DNA of 64,000 nucleotides. It comes from Thalassia testudinum (Eukaryota > Streptophyta > Magnoliopsida > Alismatales > Hydrocharitaceae). This document shows, one piece after another, positions 9,956-20,763 of the stretch (position 1 is its first letter; every line of letters starts with the position of its first letter). The stretch lies in contig JAZHRO010000014.1 in the NCBI GenBank assembly GCA_037157565.1, positions 104,501,501 to 104,565,500 on the forward strand, given 5' to 3'. The position numbers were made by a program, and so were the translations under genes. The notes beneath the pieces were generated by a model. The model saw only the letters and a program-made list of their open reading frames with translations, made no database searches and was not told the origin of the DNA.

Positions 9956-11370
9956 CGAACAATTACCTGGCGAGGCTAAAAGAGGTGGATTGGGCCCAAG
10001 CATGTCCAGGGAAAATCACTAGGGGCTTGTGTAAACTTGCACCCGTCGCTTGACTTACCTCTAAGTTTGTCACCACGTATTTCAAAAGGAATTAGGAGGG
10101 CTTAGTAATTCTTAGATATTGGATATCAAGCCTAAATTTTTTGTGAAGTTTTTAAGTGGTCAAATGACTACTTGTTTTAATTTAGGCTTGGGTGTCTAAT
10201 TGCGCACGGGAATGTGGAGGGCGTTGATTAGGGTAATGCCCTGTTATTTCAACTTTTTTTAGTGTGTCAAGCAATGGAACGAGTGATTCCAATATCAATC
10301 AAGTTGTCACACAAAATTTTTTTATTTTCTGCTTTTAGGATTTGATTTAGCTTAGTGTCTTTTAGGGTTTTCCTTTTATGTTTTCAAATAAGTTTAAGAT
10401 CCACAAACAGAAGGAAATCAAGTTGTATTAGTGAATGTAGGTTTTCTTTTAAGATGTGGGTCTCTAAAAATGAAAAGAAACCCTAATTGAATTGATCCTT
10501 AAGCAGAAATGTTACTACCGGTGAATTCTTTCAGGCTTTCTTTTTAAGTAGTGGTCCAAAAAAAGCAAGCAACATTAATAATGAAAGGAAAATCAAACAA
10601 GCATTCAAAAAAATGCTCTTTCTTTATTTTAGGAATTTGTTTGATATTTTTTAAATATTTTTCTTTGTGCTGGTGCCAAAGTCTGGAAATGATACCCATG
10701 GGTATTTTGAACTTTTCAATGCCACCAACGGCCACCAAAAATTTTTGAGATTTTATCCGATGTGCAGAATTTCAAAAGAATTCCAGAATGATAAATTTTA
10801 GAAAAATTAGATAAGTAGAAAAATTCTTAAAATTCACAAACTATAGCAAAATAATGAAATTAGAGGAGATGACCCCCTTATGGTCCATGAATTTTCAAAT
10901 ATTCTCTACAACTCCAATTTCTCTGAAATTTGGAATGGATGTTTCTGATTTTATTTGGAATCTTTGGGTGAAATTTCAAGATTTTAGGGAGCTATAGTGT
11001 TGGAAATTGATTTTTGAAATCCGGATAGAAGTCTGGACCCGAAAATCAGAACACCAACACTTAAGGTAAAGTGATGTTAAATGAGTCAAACAACCAAACA
11101 ATTGCTTTTGAAGGTCACCACTCTACCTAATTTTTATGTTTATGATCCTGAAAGCTTGATTTAGTTTTTTTTTTGTAGTTTTTAAGAGAAATTATATGAC
11201 AAGTAGCAAGGAACTAACCTAAAATCCATTGGAAGAAAAGGGACTTTAATCTCTCGCTTCAAATTCTCGCTCCATTCCTGTAATGCTCCTGCACACACAA
11301 AATGAAAGAAAGGAAAGGGTATGAGATCCACTTATCAAGCAAGAGAATTAACTAAATGCAAAGCCATGCC
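9956..11370 (-). other. Element D leader, truncated by element E
   Basis: About 1.4 kb between the D PBS and the edge of element E. It resembles the leader of element A on the same strand: both hold a GTTGATTAGGGTAATGCC-like block (10223-10240; A at about 3247-3265), an AGTGTGT word just after it and a CTTTTAGG / TTTTC run. No protein is supported. The two short open frames at 10544-10748 overlap on opposite strands and look like chance. Gag of D is not in the window. Confidence 0.55.
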
Positions 11371-11388
11371 TCCCAAGCAACGGTGCCA
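11371..11388 (-). other. Element D primer-binding site, tRNA-Asp
   Basis: Minus strand TGGCACCGTTGCTTGGGA. Three mismatches to the complement of the tRNA-Asp 3' end (TGGCGCCGTTGCCGGGGA), all of the C-to-T or G-to-A kind. It sits five bases from the LTR edge at 11394. Confidence 0.85.
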
Positions 11389-11393
11389 AAAAG

Positions 11394-12123
11394 TGATGCA
11401 AAGAATGCGTGATTTGTTAAAATTAGGGTTTAAGTCGTTGCAACACACAATTTCTCAATTGCATTTAAAATTTATAAAACTTAGATAGTGGGGTATCCAA
11501 GGTCATTCAAGGAGACAAGTTTGAAAATTTCCACACTCTCTCTTGAAAATGGAGAAATCAACTTTCTTCTTAGGTTTTTAGATATAAGATTTTTTTGAGT
11601 TTTAAATACCGGGCAATTACGCAAATGAAGCAGGAAGGAGACTACACCAACCTGCTAAAATTAAAATCTAAGTGACAAGCAATTCTACTATCTAAACTCA
11701 CCCTAGGTATGTGAAGACCTAGGGTAATTAGAGAGAGTGTGTGAGCGCACTACAGTAAAAATAATAATACGCAAAAATATGCAATAAGAATTTAAAAGAA
11801 GGTAACTTTACTTGAGAAAATTATTTTACAAAAGGGAAATTAGAGGAATGCTTCTACTCTAAGAAATGAAAATAAAAGAAAACAAAAATCCTCCTGTGAG
11901 GATGTTGGTGAAGAAGAGAGAGAGGCCTCTTGCTCCAAGCTCAGCTGCTCCTGGGCTTGAAAAGAAGTTCTCCTTCTCCTTCCTTGAATAGCTCCTCCAA
12001 ACTAGTGTCCTCCTTGGCAAGCCCTAGGGGGCATGCCCTTGCTCCTCCAAGGGTGGATGATCTCCACCCACAAGACTCCTCCTAGGGTGCCATGCACCAC
12101 CCTGAAGACCTACTCCTATGGTC
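11394..12123 (-). repeat. Element D 5' LTR, 3' part (split by element B)
   Basis: On the minus strand the LTR ends CTTTGCATCA at 11394. Going outwards it holds a CCTAGGTCTTC block, then GC-rich text with TCCTCCAAG words. It stops at 12123, where element B is inserted, and resumes at 25785-25790. The two parts together give an LTR of about 1.6 kb. The bases before B (12119-12123, TGGTC) and after it (25785-25789, TCGTC) are the likely target duplication, matching at four of five positions. Confidence 0.75.
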
Positions 12124-12737
12124 TAATTGCACAGCAATCATGGGCCTTAACTCGCCTTAATTAAGCCAAAACTTAGCTTAACATGAACATTCTGCATGCA
12201 TATGCATCGTATTCTGCATCATAGTTGATATATGTGTTTTATGCATAAAATTGTGCTATTTGAGAGGTATCACTCATTGCAGGTAATTCGAGGCTGCGGA
12301 TGACTAATCCAACCGCATGGATCTGTTTAGAACTTCGATGGGAGTCCAACACTTCCAAGATCGCATCAATTAGACTCCCGTAGCACCCTAGGGAATATGT
12401 AGAAGATAAAGAGCCAAGGGGCAAATTAAAGAAGATCCAGACCTCAGATGACAAATCCAACCGCACGGATGGATCCGGATCTATGTTCGTAGCCCAACAA
12501 CGCATAAATCAAATCAATATGAGGCCTACATCACCAGGTACAAAGAAAAGAAGATGAATGGCCACGATGGCACCACATGGTGCCATCACAGCCGCTCCCT
12601 CCCCACCGCCCCATGCAAGAAGGATGCATCGCACGCTGTGGACCGTTGGATCTTCATCCATCGACCACGAGTGTGACACATCGCCCCCTAGATTGGATAA
12701 GAATAAATGGAAACTAACAAGTACATATATCAAAAGG

Positions 12738-12809
12738 TTTGCGCAGCACATTGGCTAGCGCGCACGCGCATAAGCGTGAGACGTGGGTTCGAGCCATGCG
12801 CTGCGTAAA
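12738..12809 (+). other. tRNA-like module in element B 5' LTR
   Basis: 72 bases with a tRNA-like plan. The ends pair (TTTGCGCAGC with GCTGCGTAAA, one G-U type mismatch). A D-arm and A-box-like part (GCGCAGCACATTGGCTAGCGC) is followed by a CACGC/GCGTG stem, then CGTGG, loop GTTCGAG, CCATG, which resembles a T arm and B box. Loops are irregular and no known isoacceptor is claimed. The 3' LTR copy (about 24841-24912) is more decayed. Its position is between the LTR start and the TATA box, in the LTR sense. Confidence 0.5.
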
Positions 12810-13197
12810 ATTGAAGCGGCATCGGCTGTTCGGGCACGTGCAGGCACAATTGCACAATCGGAGGGCAAAGGCATGACCACGTGGTGCGATCAGAGTGCAC
12901 CGCGAGTCGATGTGTGATCGCATGCGTATTGTGAGATTTTGAAAGCGAGGGAAGTGCGCATAAGCGGTTCGATTGTAAGATTGGACAGCTGAGGTTGAAG
13001 TGCTCAGAAGAGGCATGCGGCAAAGGTGAAAACACGAAGGACGGGTGTAGGCGATCTGCGGCTGTGCGATGGAGGATCAACACTCCACGGAGCACCACGT
13101 GGCAGCATCAAAGCGAACCGAGGGAAAAAGAAGGATTTGGAAGGCTTTTTGCAAGAGATTAAGGGGGCCAAATGTCCTTTTTATCCCCTGCCAAAGC

Positions 13198-13205
13198 TAT
13201 AAAAA
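13198..13205 (+). promoter_or_regulatory. Probable TATA box, element B 5' LTR
   Basis: TATAAAAA about 1.07 kb into the LTR. The same box is kept in the 3' LTR at 25304. CT-rich sequence follows 30 to 100 bases downstream, where transcription would begin. Confidence 0.6.
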
Positions 13206-13676
13206 GAGCCCAAAAGGGCCCCCTTGGAGGGCATTCCCTTCCTTCTCTTCTTCTTCCTCCGCCTTCAACCTTTCTTTCTTCTTCTTTCCATCTTCTCTGC
13301 ATTTGGCTCTGCTTCCCCATCTGAAGAGTCCATTGGGCCACCCCGACGGATCGTTGCGGCTCTTCTCAACCTCTCCAAAAGCCACCACGAACCACCCGTG
13401 ATGCCCTTGTCCTGTTACAACAGTAGTTTGCTTTATGTTTTATTTAAATACATGTATCCAGTTTATGTTCGATCTCTTCTTGTGATATAAATATTGTGAT
13501 TAATCGTTCCTTTTACTTAGCGTTTATATTTGAAACAAACACATGAAATTAAAAGTGCTTTCTGCCTCCTTGTAATCAACTAGGACTCACCAGTTCCGTT
13601 AATTATTTGCTCGAGACGTATTTCGCGCCATACTACAACACGTTCATCTTTTACGCGATCTACGCTGCAGACAAAT

Positions 13677-13694
13677 TGGCACCGTTGCCAGGGA
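13677..13694 (+). other. Element B primer-binding site, tRNA-Asp
   Basis: TGGCACCGTTGCCAGGGA, two mismatches (both G to A) to the complement of the tRNA-Asp 3' end. It starts three bases after the LTR end. Confidence 0.9.
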
Positions 13695-14553
13695 GGCAAG
13701 GCGACTTTTGATTTTATCTCTAATACAATATTTTTGTGTCTAGGAACAACCACACGAAATAACAAACAAGGAAAAGTGGGTGCTGCGAAAATCAGGTGCA
13801 CACATTCCTATTAGAAATTCAGCTAGAAAGTAAGTGTCATCTTTAAAATTCAATAGCCGTGTTTCTAGTGATCCAAAAATTATGAAATTTTGAATGGAAC
13901 TAGATATTCAAATTATCTTTCCAATTCCACCTTTCTAAAAAAGAAATTCTTTCTGTATAATTTTTGAAAATTCATGGAGTACATACTAGTCAGATTGCTT
14001 GAAAATAGCACTATTATGAACTTTAATAATTAATTCTGACTAACATAAAAATCAGATTGACTCAAAATTTGTGAGGTGTGAAAGATAATCAAATTAGCTT
14101 TCAATATCATATTTTTACAAAATTTTTGAAGCATATTTGTATAGTTTCCAATAGAAAAACCAACATGGGATCTAAATCCTAGATTTGAACCCTGGTTTGC
14201 TAAAAATTCATAACTAATTGTTGGAAATAGAAAAAAATTTTTTGGAAAATACTCTCTGAAAAGCTTATTGCAAAAGAAATCTTATTGCTAAGTTTCAAAT
14301 CGTTTGGATTCCATCTCACCTTAGAGTATACTTTGAAATTGTGGTCTACAATTTGAAAAAGAACTTAGAAGTGCTTGAGCCAATAAGACCACATTGACTA
14401 ACTTGGACTCCGACGAGCCCAAAAGTTAGTCGGTGAGGCGAGCCACCTTGTGGATTGCCCACCATCTACTACATTGAAGAAACAGGTTAAGAATTCATGA
14501 AAATACATCAAATAACCTACATTTGGCTTGAAACTACTGGGTAGTTCCAACCT
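13695..14553 (+). other. Element B leader, part 1
   Basis: Untranslated leader after the PBS, AT-rich and with no supported protein. It contains repeated CAAAATTTGTGA / AAAATTATGAAATTTTG-like words. It ends with AACCT, the target site of the nested solo LTR, and continues at 16263. Confidence 0.6.
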
Positions 14554-15192
14554 TGAAGGTTCCCTACTAGGAGGGGTGACGTAATAAAATGCGGAAATAA
14601 ATATAAACAATATCACAGAATAGACAACCACACAAAGTACACAAAGATTTTTAGGTGGAAACCCAAACCGGGTGAAAACCACCACCTAACCCTCTCGAGT
14701 TAGGATTTTCCGATCAACCTAGTTGATCAAATCCACTAACCGAATCACTTTAAAACGAGGGTGATTCAACCTCAGTACAACCATGCTAGAAGTATGAGGG
14801 TAGCGTTCCTCAACCCCTTCTCTCCACGAGAAGGATTTTGTCCCACGAAGGAGACGGGAATTCGCAAAGCGAATACCCAACTAAATAACAAAGATAAAAT
14901 AAACAACAAGTCCTATAGAGCCAACAAAGTAATTATGAACCTAGCTTCTATAGGAATTAGGAAACTCCCCTTTGCAAGGAGTGCGTCGACGATGACGCGG
15001 GTGCGTGAGCCACGCAACGGCGCAATGTCGCTCTCGTGAACAACGGCGGGAGAGCGGGTGCGCGAAGGTTTGATGCTCTCAAGGGAATGGAGCTTAAGCT
15101 TGGAGAGCAAGATCTTTTCTGGACACAAAAGAGTGTGAAAGTGTGTAGCTAAGTGTATCCAAGTGTGTGTTGGTGTGTCAAAGGCTCCCCTA

Positions 15193-15200
15193 TATTTATA
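15193..15200 (-). promoter_or_regulatory. Probable TATA box of the Copia-like solo LTR
   Basis: TATAAATA on the minus strand, about 1.07 kb from the LTR start, just downstream of the ACGTCT array in the direction of transcription. Confidence 0.55.
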
Positions 15201-15310
15201 GAGGCCTTAGGAAGGCTTTGGAAGGCTTAGGAAAGGTTCTATAGCCGTTGGGAACAAAGCCCAAGAGAATCATGCCGAAATCAGGACAATGATTGCGCTT
15301 GACAGGGTAA

Positions 15311-15854
15311 TCAGACGTCTAACTATTTCATCAAACGTCTGGAAGGCCACTTTAAGACGTCTGATTTAAAGGTCAGACGTCTGATTCTATGCGGGTTTCC
15401 TCCTGACTTGAATCAGATCTAAACAGGGTTTTTGCGTAAGTCCATCAGACGACATATAGAACGTCTGGCACTATGTCTGGACGTCTGGAAACCAACTTTT
15501 ACTGTGGGAATGGATTTTCCAAACGTTGCAACGGCTAGAAAATCTCTGAGAAGAGATTTTGGGTCAGCCGAGGCAAAACAGTCAATTATCAGACGTCTCG
15601 TAAGTCCTATGGACGTCTGATAAGGCTCTAACGGTCATATTCTTCAGTGTTTGCAAAGCTAGCCAACGGTCCACTAATTGGACGTCTGGCAAATCCATCA
15701 GACGTCTCCTTAGACGTCTGGTCTAAGGTCTGGACGTCTGATTTCATCAGACAGAACTAACTATGTCCAGCCTAACAGATATCAGACGTCTGAAACAACA
15801 GTCAGACGTCTTAAAATACTTTATCAGACGTCTGATTTTGGAATTAGACGTCTG
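15311..15854. repeat. Array of ACGTCT / AGACGTCT palindromes in the solo LTR
   Basis: About 16 copies of ACGTCT occur in 544 bases, most as AGACGTCT or GGACGTCT within TCAGACGTCTGA-like words, with irregular spacing of 14 to 110 bases. The GACGTC core is a known plant bZIP (C-box) recognition sequence. The array lies upstream of the TATA box in the LTR sense, so an enhancer role is plausible but unproven. Confidence 0.8.
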
Positions 15855-16262
15855 TAAGTGCTGTTTGAACCCTATATTGGTTTTCTAAGTATTCTACAGA
15901 AAACCTAAGTATCCTAGGGTTGTGCCGGTGTTCCTAGGACTACTGTTAGGGTACTTTGAGGCTCTTTAACAATATTCTAAGGAAAATAAAAAGAGCAAGA
16001 AAATAAAGACAAGAGATACAAGAAAGGATTAAAAAGAATCTATCCTATTCTTCTTGTCTTCTATCTTCAATATGTCGCTCCACGCGAACCTCCTCTGTTC
16101 TTCATTAAGCTCCTCCAATCCATCCTGGATGCGAGCTCAAGTTCCGTCTAAACACGTCCACATTTGCAATTGACCTGAAATCTAGGACTCAAATTGCAAA
16201 TGTTAAATAACACGTGTTTTGTTATCATCAAAACAAATGATCGTGGTGCTCTAGCACCAACA

Positions 16263-16557
16263 AACCTCTCCTGCAAAACCTGGTGACTAAGACTACGGGG
16301 CAGTGCCAAATGACCGTGGCTGTGGGGTAACGAAACTGGAGGTGAAACCCAAAGGAAGAACCTGCCTCGTAGTCCCCTCGTAACTAGACTAGCTAGGTTA
16401 GCCTGATAGGTGAGAATTCCTTACAATTGGCCTCTAGCCAAATTTTCAATAACACAAACTTAAATGAAAAATCAAGTCATCTGATCTAAAGGACCACTCT
16501 GATTAACAAGGCCTTAGCCTTGTTCTGTTTGACTACACCAACCCTTTGAGTTAGTGT
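16263..16557 (+). other. Element B leader, part 2
   Basis: Continues the leader after the solo LTR. Bases 16280-16400 share a block with the element A leader (GGTGACTA, GGGGCAGTG, CAAATGACCG). It runs into the gag start region at 16558. Confidence 0.6.
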
Positions 16558-18530
16558 ATGCAAGGAAGAAGGTCATCAAGACCAGCACTTGTGGGACCTT
16601 CGGAGCCAAATCCAAGGCGGAGAAGGCGATTTTCAACCCACCTCTCTTGTCAACATTCTTCCATCCAATTAGCAGCAATGGCTAATTCCGATCCTCGAAT
16701 TCGTCAGGACCCTAGGAATCAGGACCCAATGGCTCCTCTAGAAGCTAGGGTCGAGGAAACTGAACATAAATATGAGCAAAGCATCAATCGGATTCTCACG
16801 ACACTTGACAGGATGCAGCATCCACCACGCAGAGAACAACTACGGGACTTCTATGATCCGACGGCAACAATCATAGCACCTCAGGTCTGGATTCCCGCAA
16901 GCGGAGATGCATTCGAGTTAAAGTCGAATATCATAAGTCTAATTCAGACTCATTTCCATGGAAACTCAAATGAGGATCCCTTCCAGCACCTCGAAGACCT
17001 GAGTCGGATTGCAGTGTCAATTCGACCCAGGAATATAGATATTGGAATTGTTCATATGAAGCTTTTTCCTTTTTCTCTCAAGGATAAAGCTGCTTATTGG
17101 TTCAAAACCATCAGGTGGCCAATTGAAACCTGGGAGGAATTACGTCACGAATTCCTCCAAAAGTTCTTCCTGATCGGTCAAACAAATGCCATGAGGCGCA
17201 CAATCACGACCTTTGCTCAAGGCCCTGGAGAGAAGCTACATGACTCCTGGGATAGATTCCACAATCTTCTCAGGAAGTGCCCACACCATGGTGTACCCAA
17301 ATGGCACCTTGTGCAAGTATTTTACCATGGGTTAGATGACACACATCGGTACCTGGCCGATGCATCTAGCGGTGGGAATTTTCTCGCAAAGGACGAGAAT
17401 AACGCATTTGAATTGTTCTAGTCCTTAGCAAAGAACTCTATGAACATTACCTCAACGAACCAGTTCCAGCAACCTGGATAGCAATGAGTTAATGTCCATG
17501 AAGCTCAAGCTGAGTCTGCTCGAGCCGACATGGACATTATCACCAAAAAGCTGGATAAGGTGGATCTGCTAGATAAGAAGCTCAATGAATTAATGCGAGC
17601 GAGATCCGGATCTGTTGACAGCACTGCTCCATCTTACTCCTCTCAAGCATCCCAAGCCCCCTCTGCTCATACATATCTGGTTACTCGAGATGTTTTCTCT
17701 CCATCTTCGTGGGATCCTGCATACCAGGAACCTGTGAACAATATGGATCTAGCACCGTACAATCAGGGTTACACACCACATGATGATGCAAGTGCATATT
17801 CTTTTGATGAATTTGCATCTGAGGCGTCTTCGGCTTACGAAGATGTCAATGCCATTCAAGGATACGGGCATAACAACCCATATTCTGAAACATATAACCC
17901 TGGTTGGTGCCAGCATCCCAATTTCACCTGGTCTGGTAATCCACAGAGACTAAATCAAGTTCCACACTACCAAACCAGACAATACGAGAATGCTCAGAAC
18001 ACGTATCCAAGGCAGTAGCCATTCCCATCTCAGGAGCAACAGACATGCTCTATCTATCAGCCGCTGCACCAAGCTACCAACTACCCTCCAAAGCTGGCCG
18101 ACCCTTTGGAGTCACTGAAGGAGGAACTGCAGGCATCAATTCGGAAATCTACTCATGAAACCTCCAAATAATGAAGGAAATGGGTGACCAAATACAGATC
18201 ATATAGAACATGCAAAACCAGATGATGCAGGAGCAAAGATCACAAGGAGCTTTGCCCTCCCAACCTGTCCTAAACCCAAGATATGTGTAGAATCAGGGCG
18301 CCCCACCTAGATTCCAAGCACCACAAGGGCAGGCACATATTGTTATGCAAGCACCTCCCGCACCTCCTAGTTATGGGCTCGGTCAGCCATCCTCATTGCC
18401 AAACCTTGTGTATCCAGACCAACCCACTCCACTGCCCCTGCATAGACAGTACGTCGATGCAAAAGCTGTCACCTTAAGGAGCAAAAAGACTACACAAGAC
18501 CCCTACCTAGGCATGCAGGTAACGATTTTC
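16558..18530 (+). pseudogene. Element B Gag polyprotein, decayed
   Basis: The first frame (16558-17421) gives 287 residues. The ATG at 16558 opens an Arg-rich stretch (MQGRRSSRPALV, PRRRRRF), and a second ATG at 16678 begins MANSDPRIRQDPR. Element C has a matching Arg-rich lead (31133) before its second ATG, so the upstream start is favoured. Then come THFHGNSNEDPFQHLEDL, LFPFSLKDKAAYWFKTI, TWEELRHEFLQKFF, LLRKCPHHGVPKWHLVQVFY and GGNFLAKDEN. Stops occur after 17418 and near 17480. A further open part (17530-18018) contains ADMDIITKKLDKVDLLDKK and a Pro/Gln/Tyr-rich tail. A frameshift follows, and AVTLRSKKTTQDP near 18470 marks the Gag-protease junction. Confidence 0.88.
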
Positions 18531-18689
18531 CCTACACTATACCACGAGATGAGTCACAACCCTCCTCTCATAAACCATCTTCATTATATAAGGGAAAGAA
18601 GCCCCTAGACCCTGAAATTCCCATCCCTTTTCTCGTAGCCTTAACATGAGATTCAGCATGGAAAAAGACACGTAGAATTTCAAGGACCT

Positions 18690-19540
18690 AAAATCTATGT
18701 TCAAGGACGTTCACATTCAAGTCCCTCTCCTCGAAGCGATACATCACATCCCAGCTATTGCTAGGTTCTTTAAGGACTATTGTACTCCAAACCGCAGCAG
18801 AGGATCGGACGACAAGCAGTATTATCTGAGGAAGCCAGTGCAGTTATTTTAGCTGACTTACCACCCAAGAAGAAGGACTCGAGCACACCATTGATTTTAT
18901 GCTTGTTGCAGGATTCCCCTTTTGATAGGGCCCTTCTTGACTTGGGGTCGTCCATCAACCTAACTCCCACCGCAGTATTTGATCGATTTCGATTTGGGGA
19001 GTTAAAACCCACCTCGGTTACCATACAGTTGGCTGATCAATCTGTAAAAACACTGAGGGAGTGGTTGAAAATGTGATCATAAAAGTCCAAGGATTCTGCT
19101 TTCCAGCGGACTTTTTTGTTCTTGATATGGAGGTTCCTCCTAATCTCTGTGATGCACCAATTATTCTAGGTCACCCATTTCTATCAACCTCCCGTGCAAA
19201 CATCGACTGTGCATTAGGGTGCATGGAGATTACCCTGGGAAACAAAAAGCTTAGATTGGACATTTTCAGGGCATCAAAGAACTTTGATTATGATTTGATC
19301 GAGGTGGATAGTGAAGACAACGATTCAGCTTTCTGTGGGAACATTGGGCTCCTCTGCAGCGACCCAATGGCACATTCATCCTCACTATCATGGGTCTTTG
19401 ATTGCGATCCACACGGCACTGAGACTAATGATATACACATTTCATCCCATGGATTTGGTTGTCATGGGTGTTCATCTACTCTTAACACCCCTGATCTTGA
19501 CTATCCTGTCCTATCCAGCACGAATATCTTAAGATAGGAT
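18690..19540 (+). pseudogene. Element B aspartic protease, frameshifted
   Basis: Begins after a decayed block like FKDVHIQVPLLEAIHHIPA (about 18700-18760). The first frame (18780-19076) holds DRALLDLGSSINLTPTAVF, the DLG active site. The second frame (19061-19537) continues with VIIKVQGFCFPADFFVLDME, APIILGHPFLSTSRANIDC and GNKKLRLDIFRASKNFDYD. The switch of frame near 19055-19060 looks like loss of one G in the AGGGGAGTGG context. The tail is acidic and then loses homology. It would process Gag-Pol; this copy cannot be made in one piece. Confidence 0.85.
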
Positions 19541-19543
19541 TAC

Positions 19544-20760
19544 ATGACCATTGCAGGTGGATTCTTCATTAGTCAGGAGCAAAAAATTTCCGCTATTATT
19601 TCCTCCCCTCCCCTACATAACCCTCCTCCTCACCCTCCCCACCCTCCACTACTAGAGTTGCAGCCCTTACCTAATTCGCTCAAATACGTGTTTTTGGGAG
19701 AAAGTGAAACATATCTAGTGATTATCAATGCCCACTTGACTCCGGATCAAGAACACTAGTTGATCTCCGTTCTGCAAGCACATAGGGTTGCTATCGGGTG
19801 GGGCATTGCTGATCTCCACGGAATTCGCCCCTCATATTGCACTCACCATATCTACACTGATGAAGGGGTGAGACCGTCGAGACAACCTCAGAGATGCCTA
19901 AATTCAAATATGTTGGAGGTTGTCAAGGAGATCATTAAATGGCTGGACGCGGACATTATCTATCTAATTTCCAATAGCCAGTGGGTGAGTCCCATTCAGA
20001 TAGTGCCCAAAAAGGTGGGACTCACCGTAATAAAAAATTAATTGGGCAAATCCATCCCAACCCGCACCACGACTTCTTGGTGGGTCTGCATTGACTACTG
20101 GAAGCTAAACTTGGCTACCAAAAAGGATCATTTTCCATTGCCCTTTATTGATCAAATTCTAGAATGGCTAGCCGAGCATAGTTTCTTCTACTTTCTGGAT
20201 GGATACTCTGGGTACAATCAAGTTGCAATCAACCTGTAAGACCAAGACAAGATGACGTTTACGTGTCCCTTTGGAACATTCGCTTTTAAGCGAATGCCTT
20301 TTGGCCTCTGCAACGCACCAACTACCTTTCAGTGATGCATGATGGCCATCTTTTCAGACATGATTGAGGACTGCGTAGAAGTGTTCATGGATGACTTCTC
20401 TGTGTTTGGAGACAATTTCTCGTCTTGTCTCACTAACCTCACAAAAATTCTGAGGAGATGTATACAGGTTAACCTAGTGCATTCATGGGAAGAAAGCCAT
20501 TTTATGGTGAGGGATGGCATCGTGCTAGGTCACAGGATCTCCTCTGATGGACTCGAGGTCGACCGAGCTAAGTCTAAAATCATTTCGCGATTACCTCTGC
20601 CTAGCTTGGTTAGGCAAATCAGATCATTCTTAGGTCATGTCGGATTTTATAGAAGATTCCTTTGAGATTTCTCGAAAATTGCTCGTCAATTAATGAATCT
20701 TCTAGTGAGCGACATGCCCTTTGAGTTCAACTCTTTGTGTCTCAGCATTTTCGAGACCTT
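19544..20760 (+). pseudogene. Element B reverse transcriptase, decayed
   Basis: Three open stretches separated by stops hold, in order: LKYVFLGESETYLVIINAHL, AIGWGIADLHGIRPSYCTHH, IKWLDADIIY, WVSPIQIVPKK, CIDYWKLNLATKKDHFPLPF, FFYFLDGYSGYNQVAI, FAFKRMPFGLCNAPTTFQ, EVFMDDFSVFGDNF with the catalytic FMDD, and FLGHVGFYRRFL. Stops fall near 19757, 20039, 20237, 20333 and 20664. The first may be GAG-derived; at 20333 (TTTCAGTGATGC) an R codon has become TGA. All motifs of a Ty3/gypsy RT are recognisable, and the FMDD aspartates are intact. Confidence 0.88.
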
Positions 20761-20763
20761 GCG

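Larger units (their letters stand above)
12124..13673 (+). repeat. Element B 5' LTR (1550 bp)
   Basis: Aligned by eye to 24247-25784 over its whole length. The first dinucleotide reads TA here against TG in the 3' copy, a simple G-to-A change. It ends AGACA, three bases before the PBS. It holds a tRNA-like module (12738-12809), a TATA box (13198) and a CT-rich region (13231-13300). The 122-residue antisense frame at 12730-13098 recurs in the 3' LTR only because the LTRs are copies. Confidence 0.9.
14554..16262 (-). repeat. Solo LTR of a Copia-like element, nested in element B
   Basis: 1709 bases flanked by a perfect 5-base duplication AACCT (14549-14553 and 16263-16267). Ends are TG and CA. 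On the minus strand it starts TGTTGGTGCTAGAGCACC, with TTTTGATGATAACAAAACA close behind, and near its end holds GGTGGTTTTCACCCGGTTTG and AAAATCTTTGTGTACTTTG. These words are typical of Ty1/copia LTRs (SIRE/Tork-like). There is no PBS, polypurine tract or internal sequence, so the element was probably removed by LTR-LTR recombination. Open frames inside it are not supported as genes. Confidence 0.85.

Noticed and set aside
12730..13098. 122-residue antisense frame repeated at 24818-25204
   Set aside because: It is present twice only because the two B LTRs are copies. It is antisense to the LTR and differs by stops and frame in the A and J LTRs.
14761..15039. 92-residue frame in the Copia-like solo LTR
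   Set aside because: It is within an LTR, antisense to it, and no internal domain of a Copia element is present.
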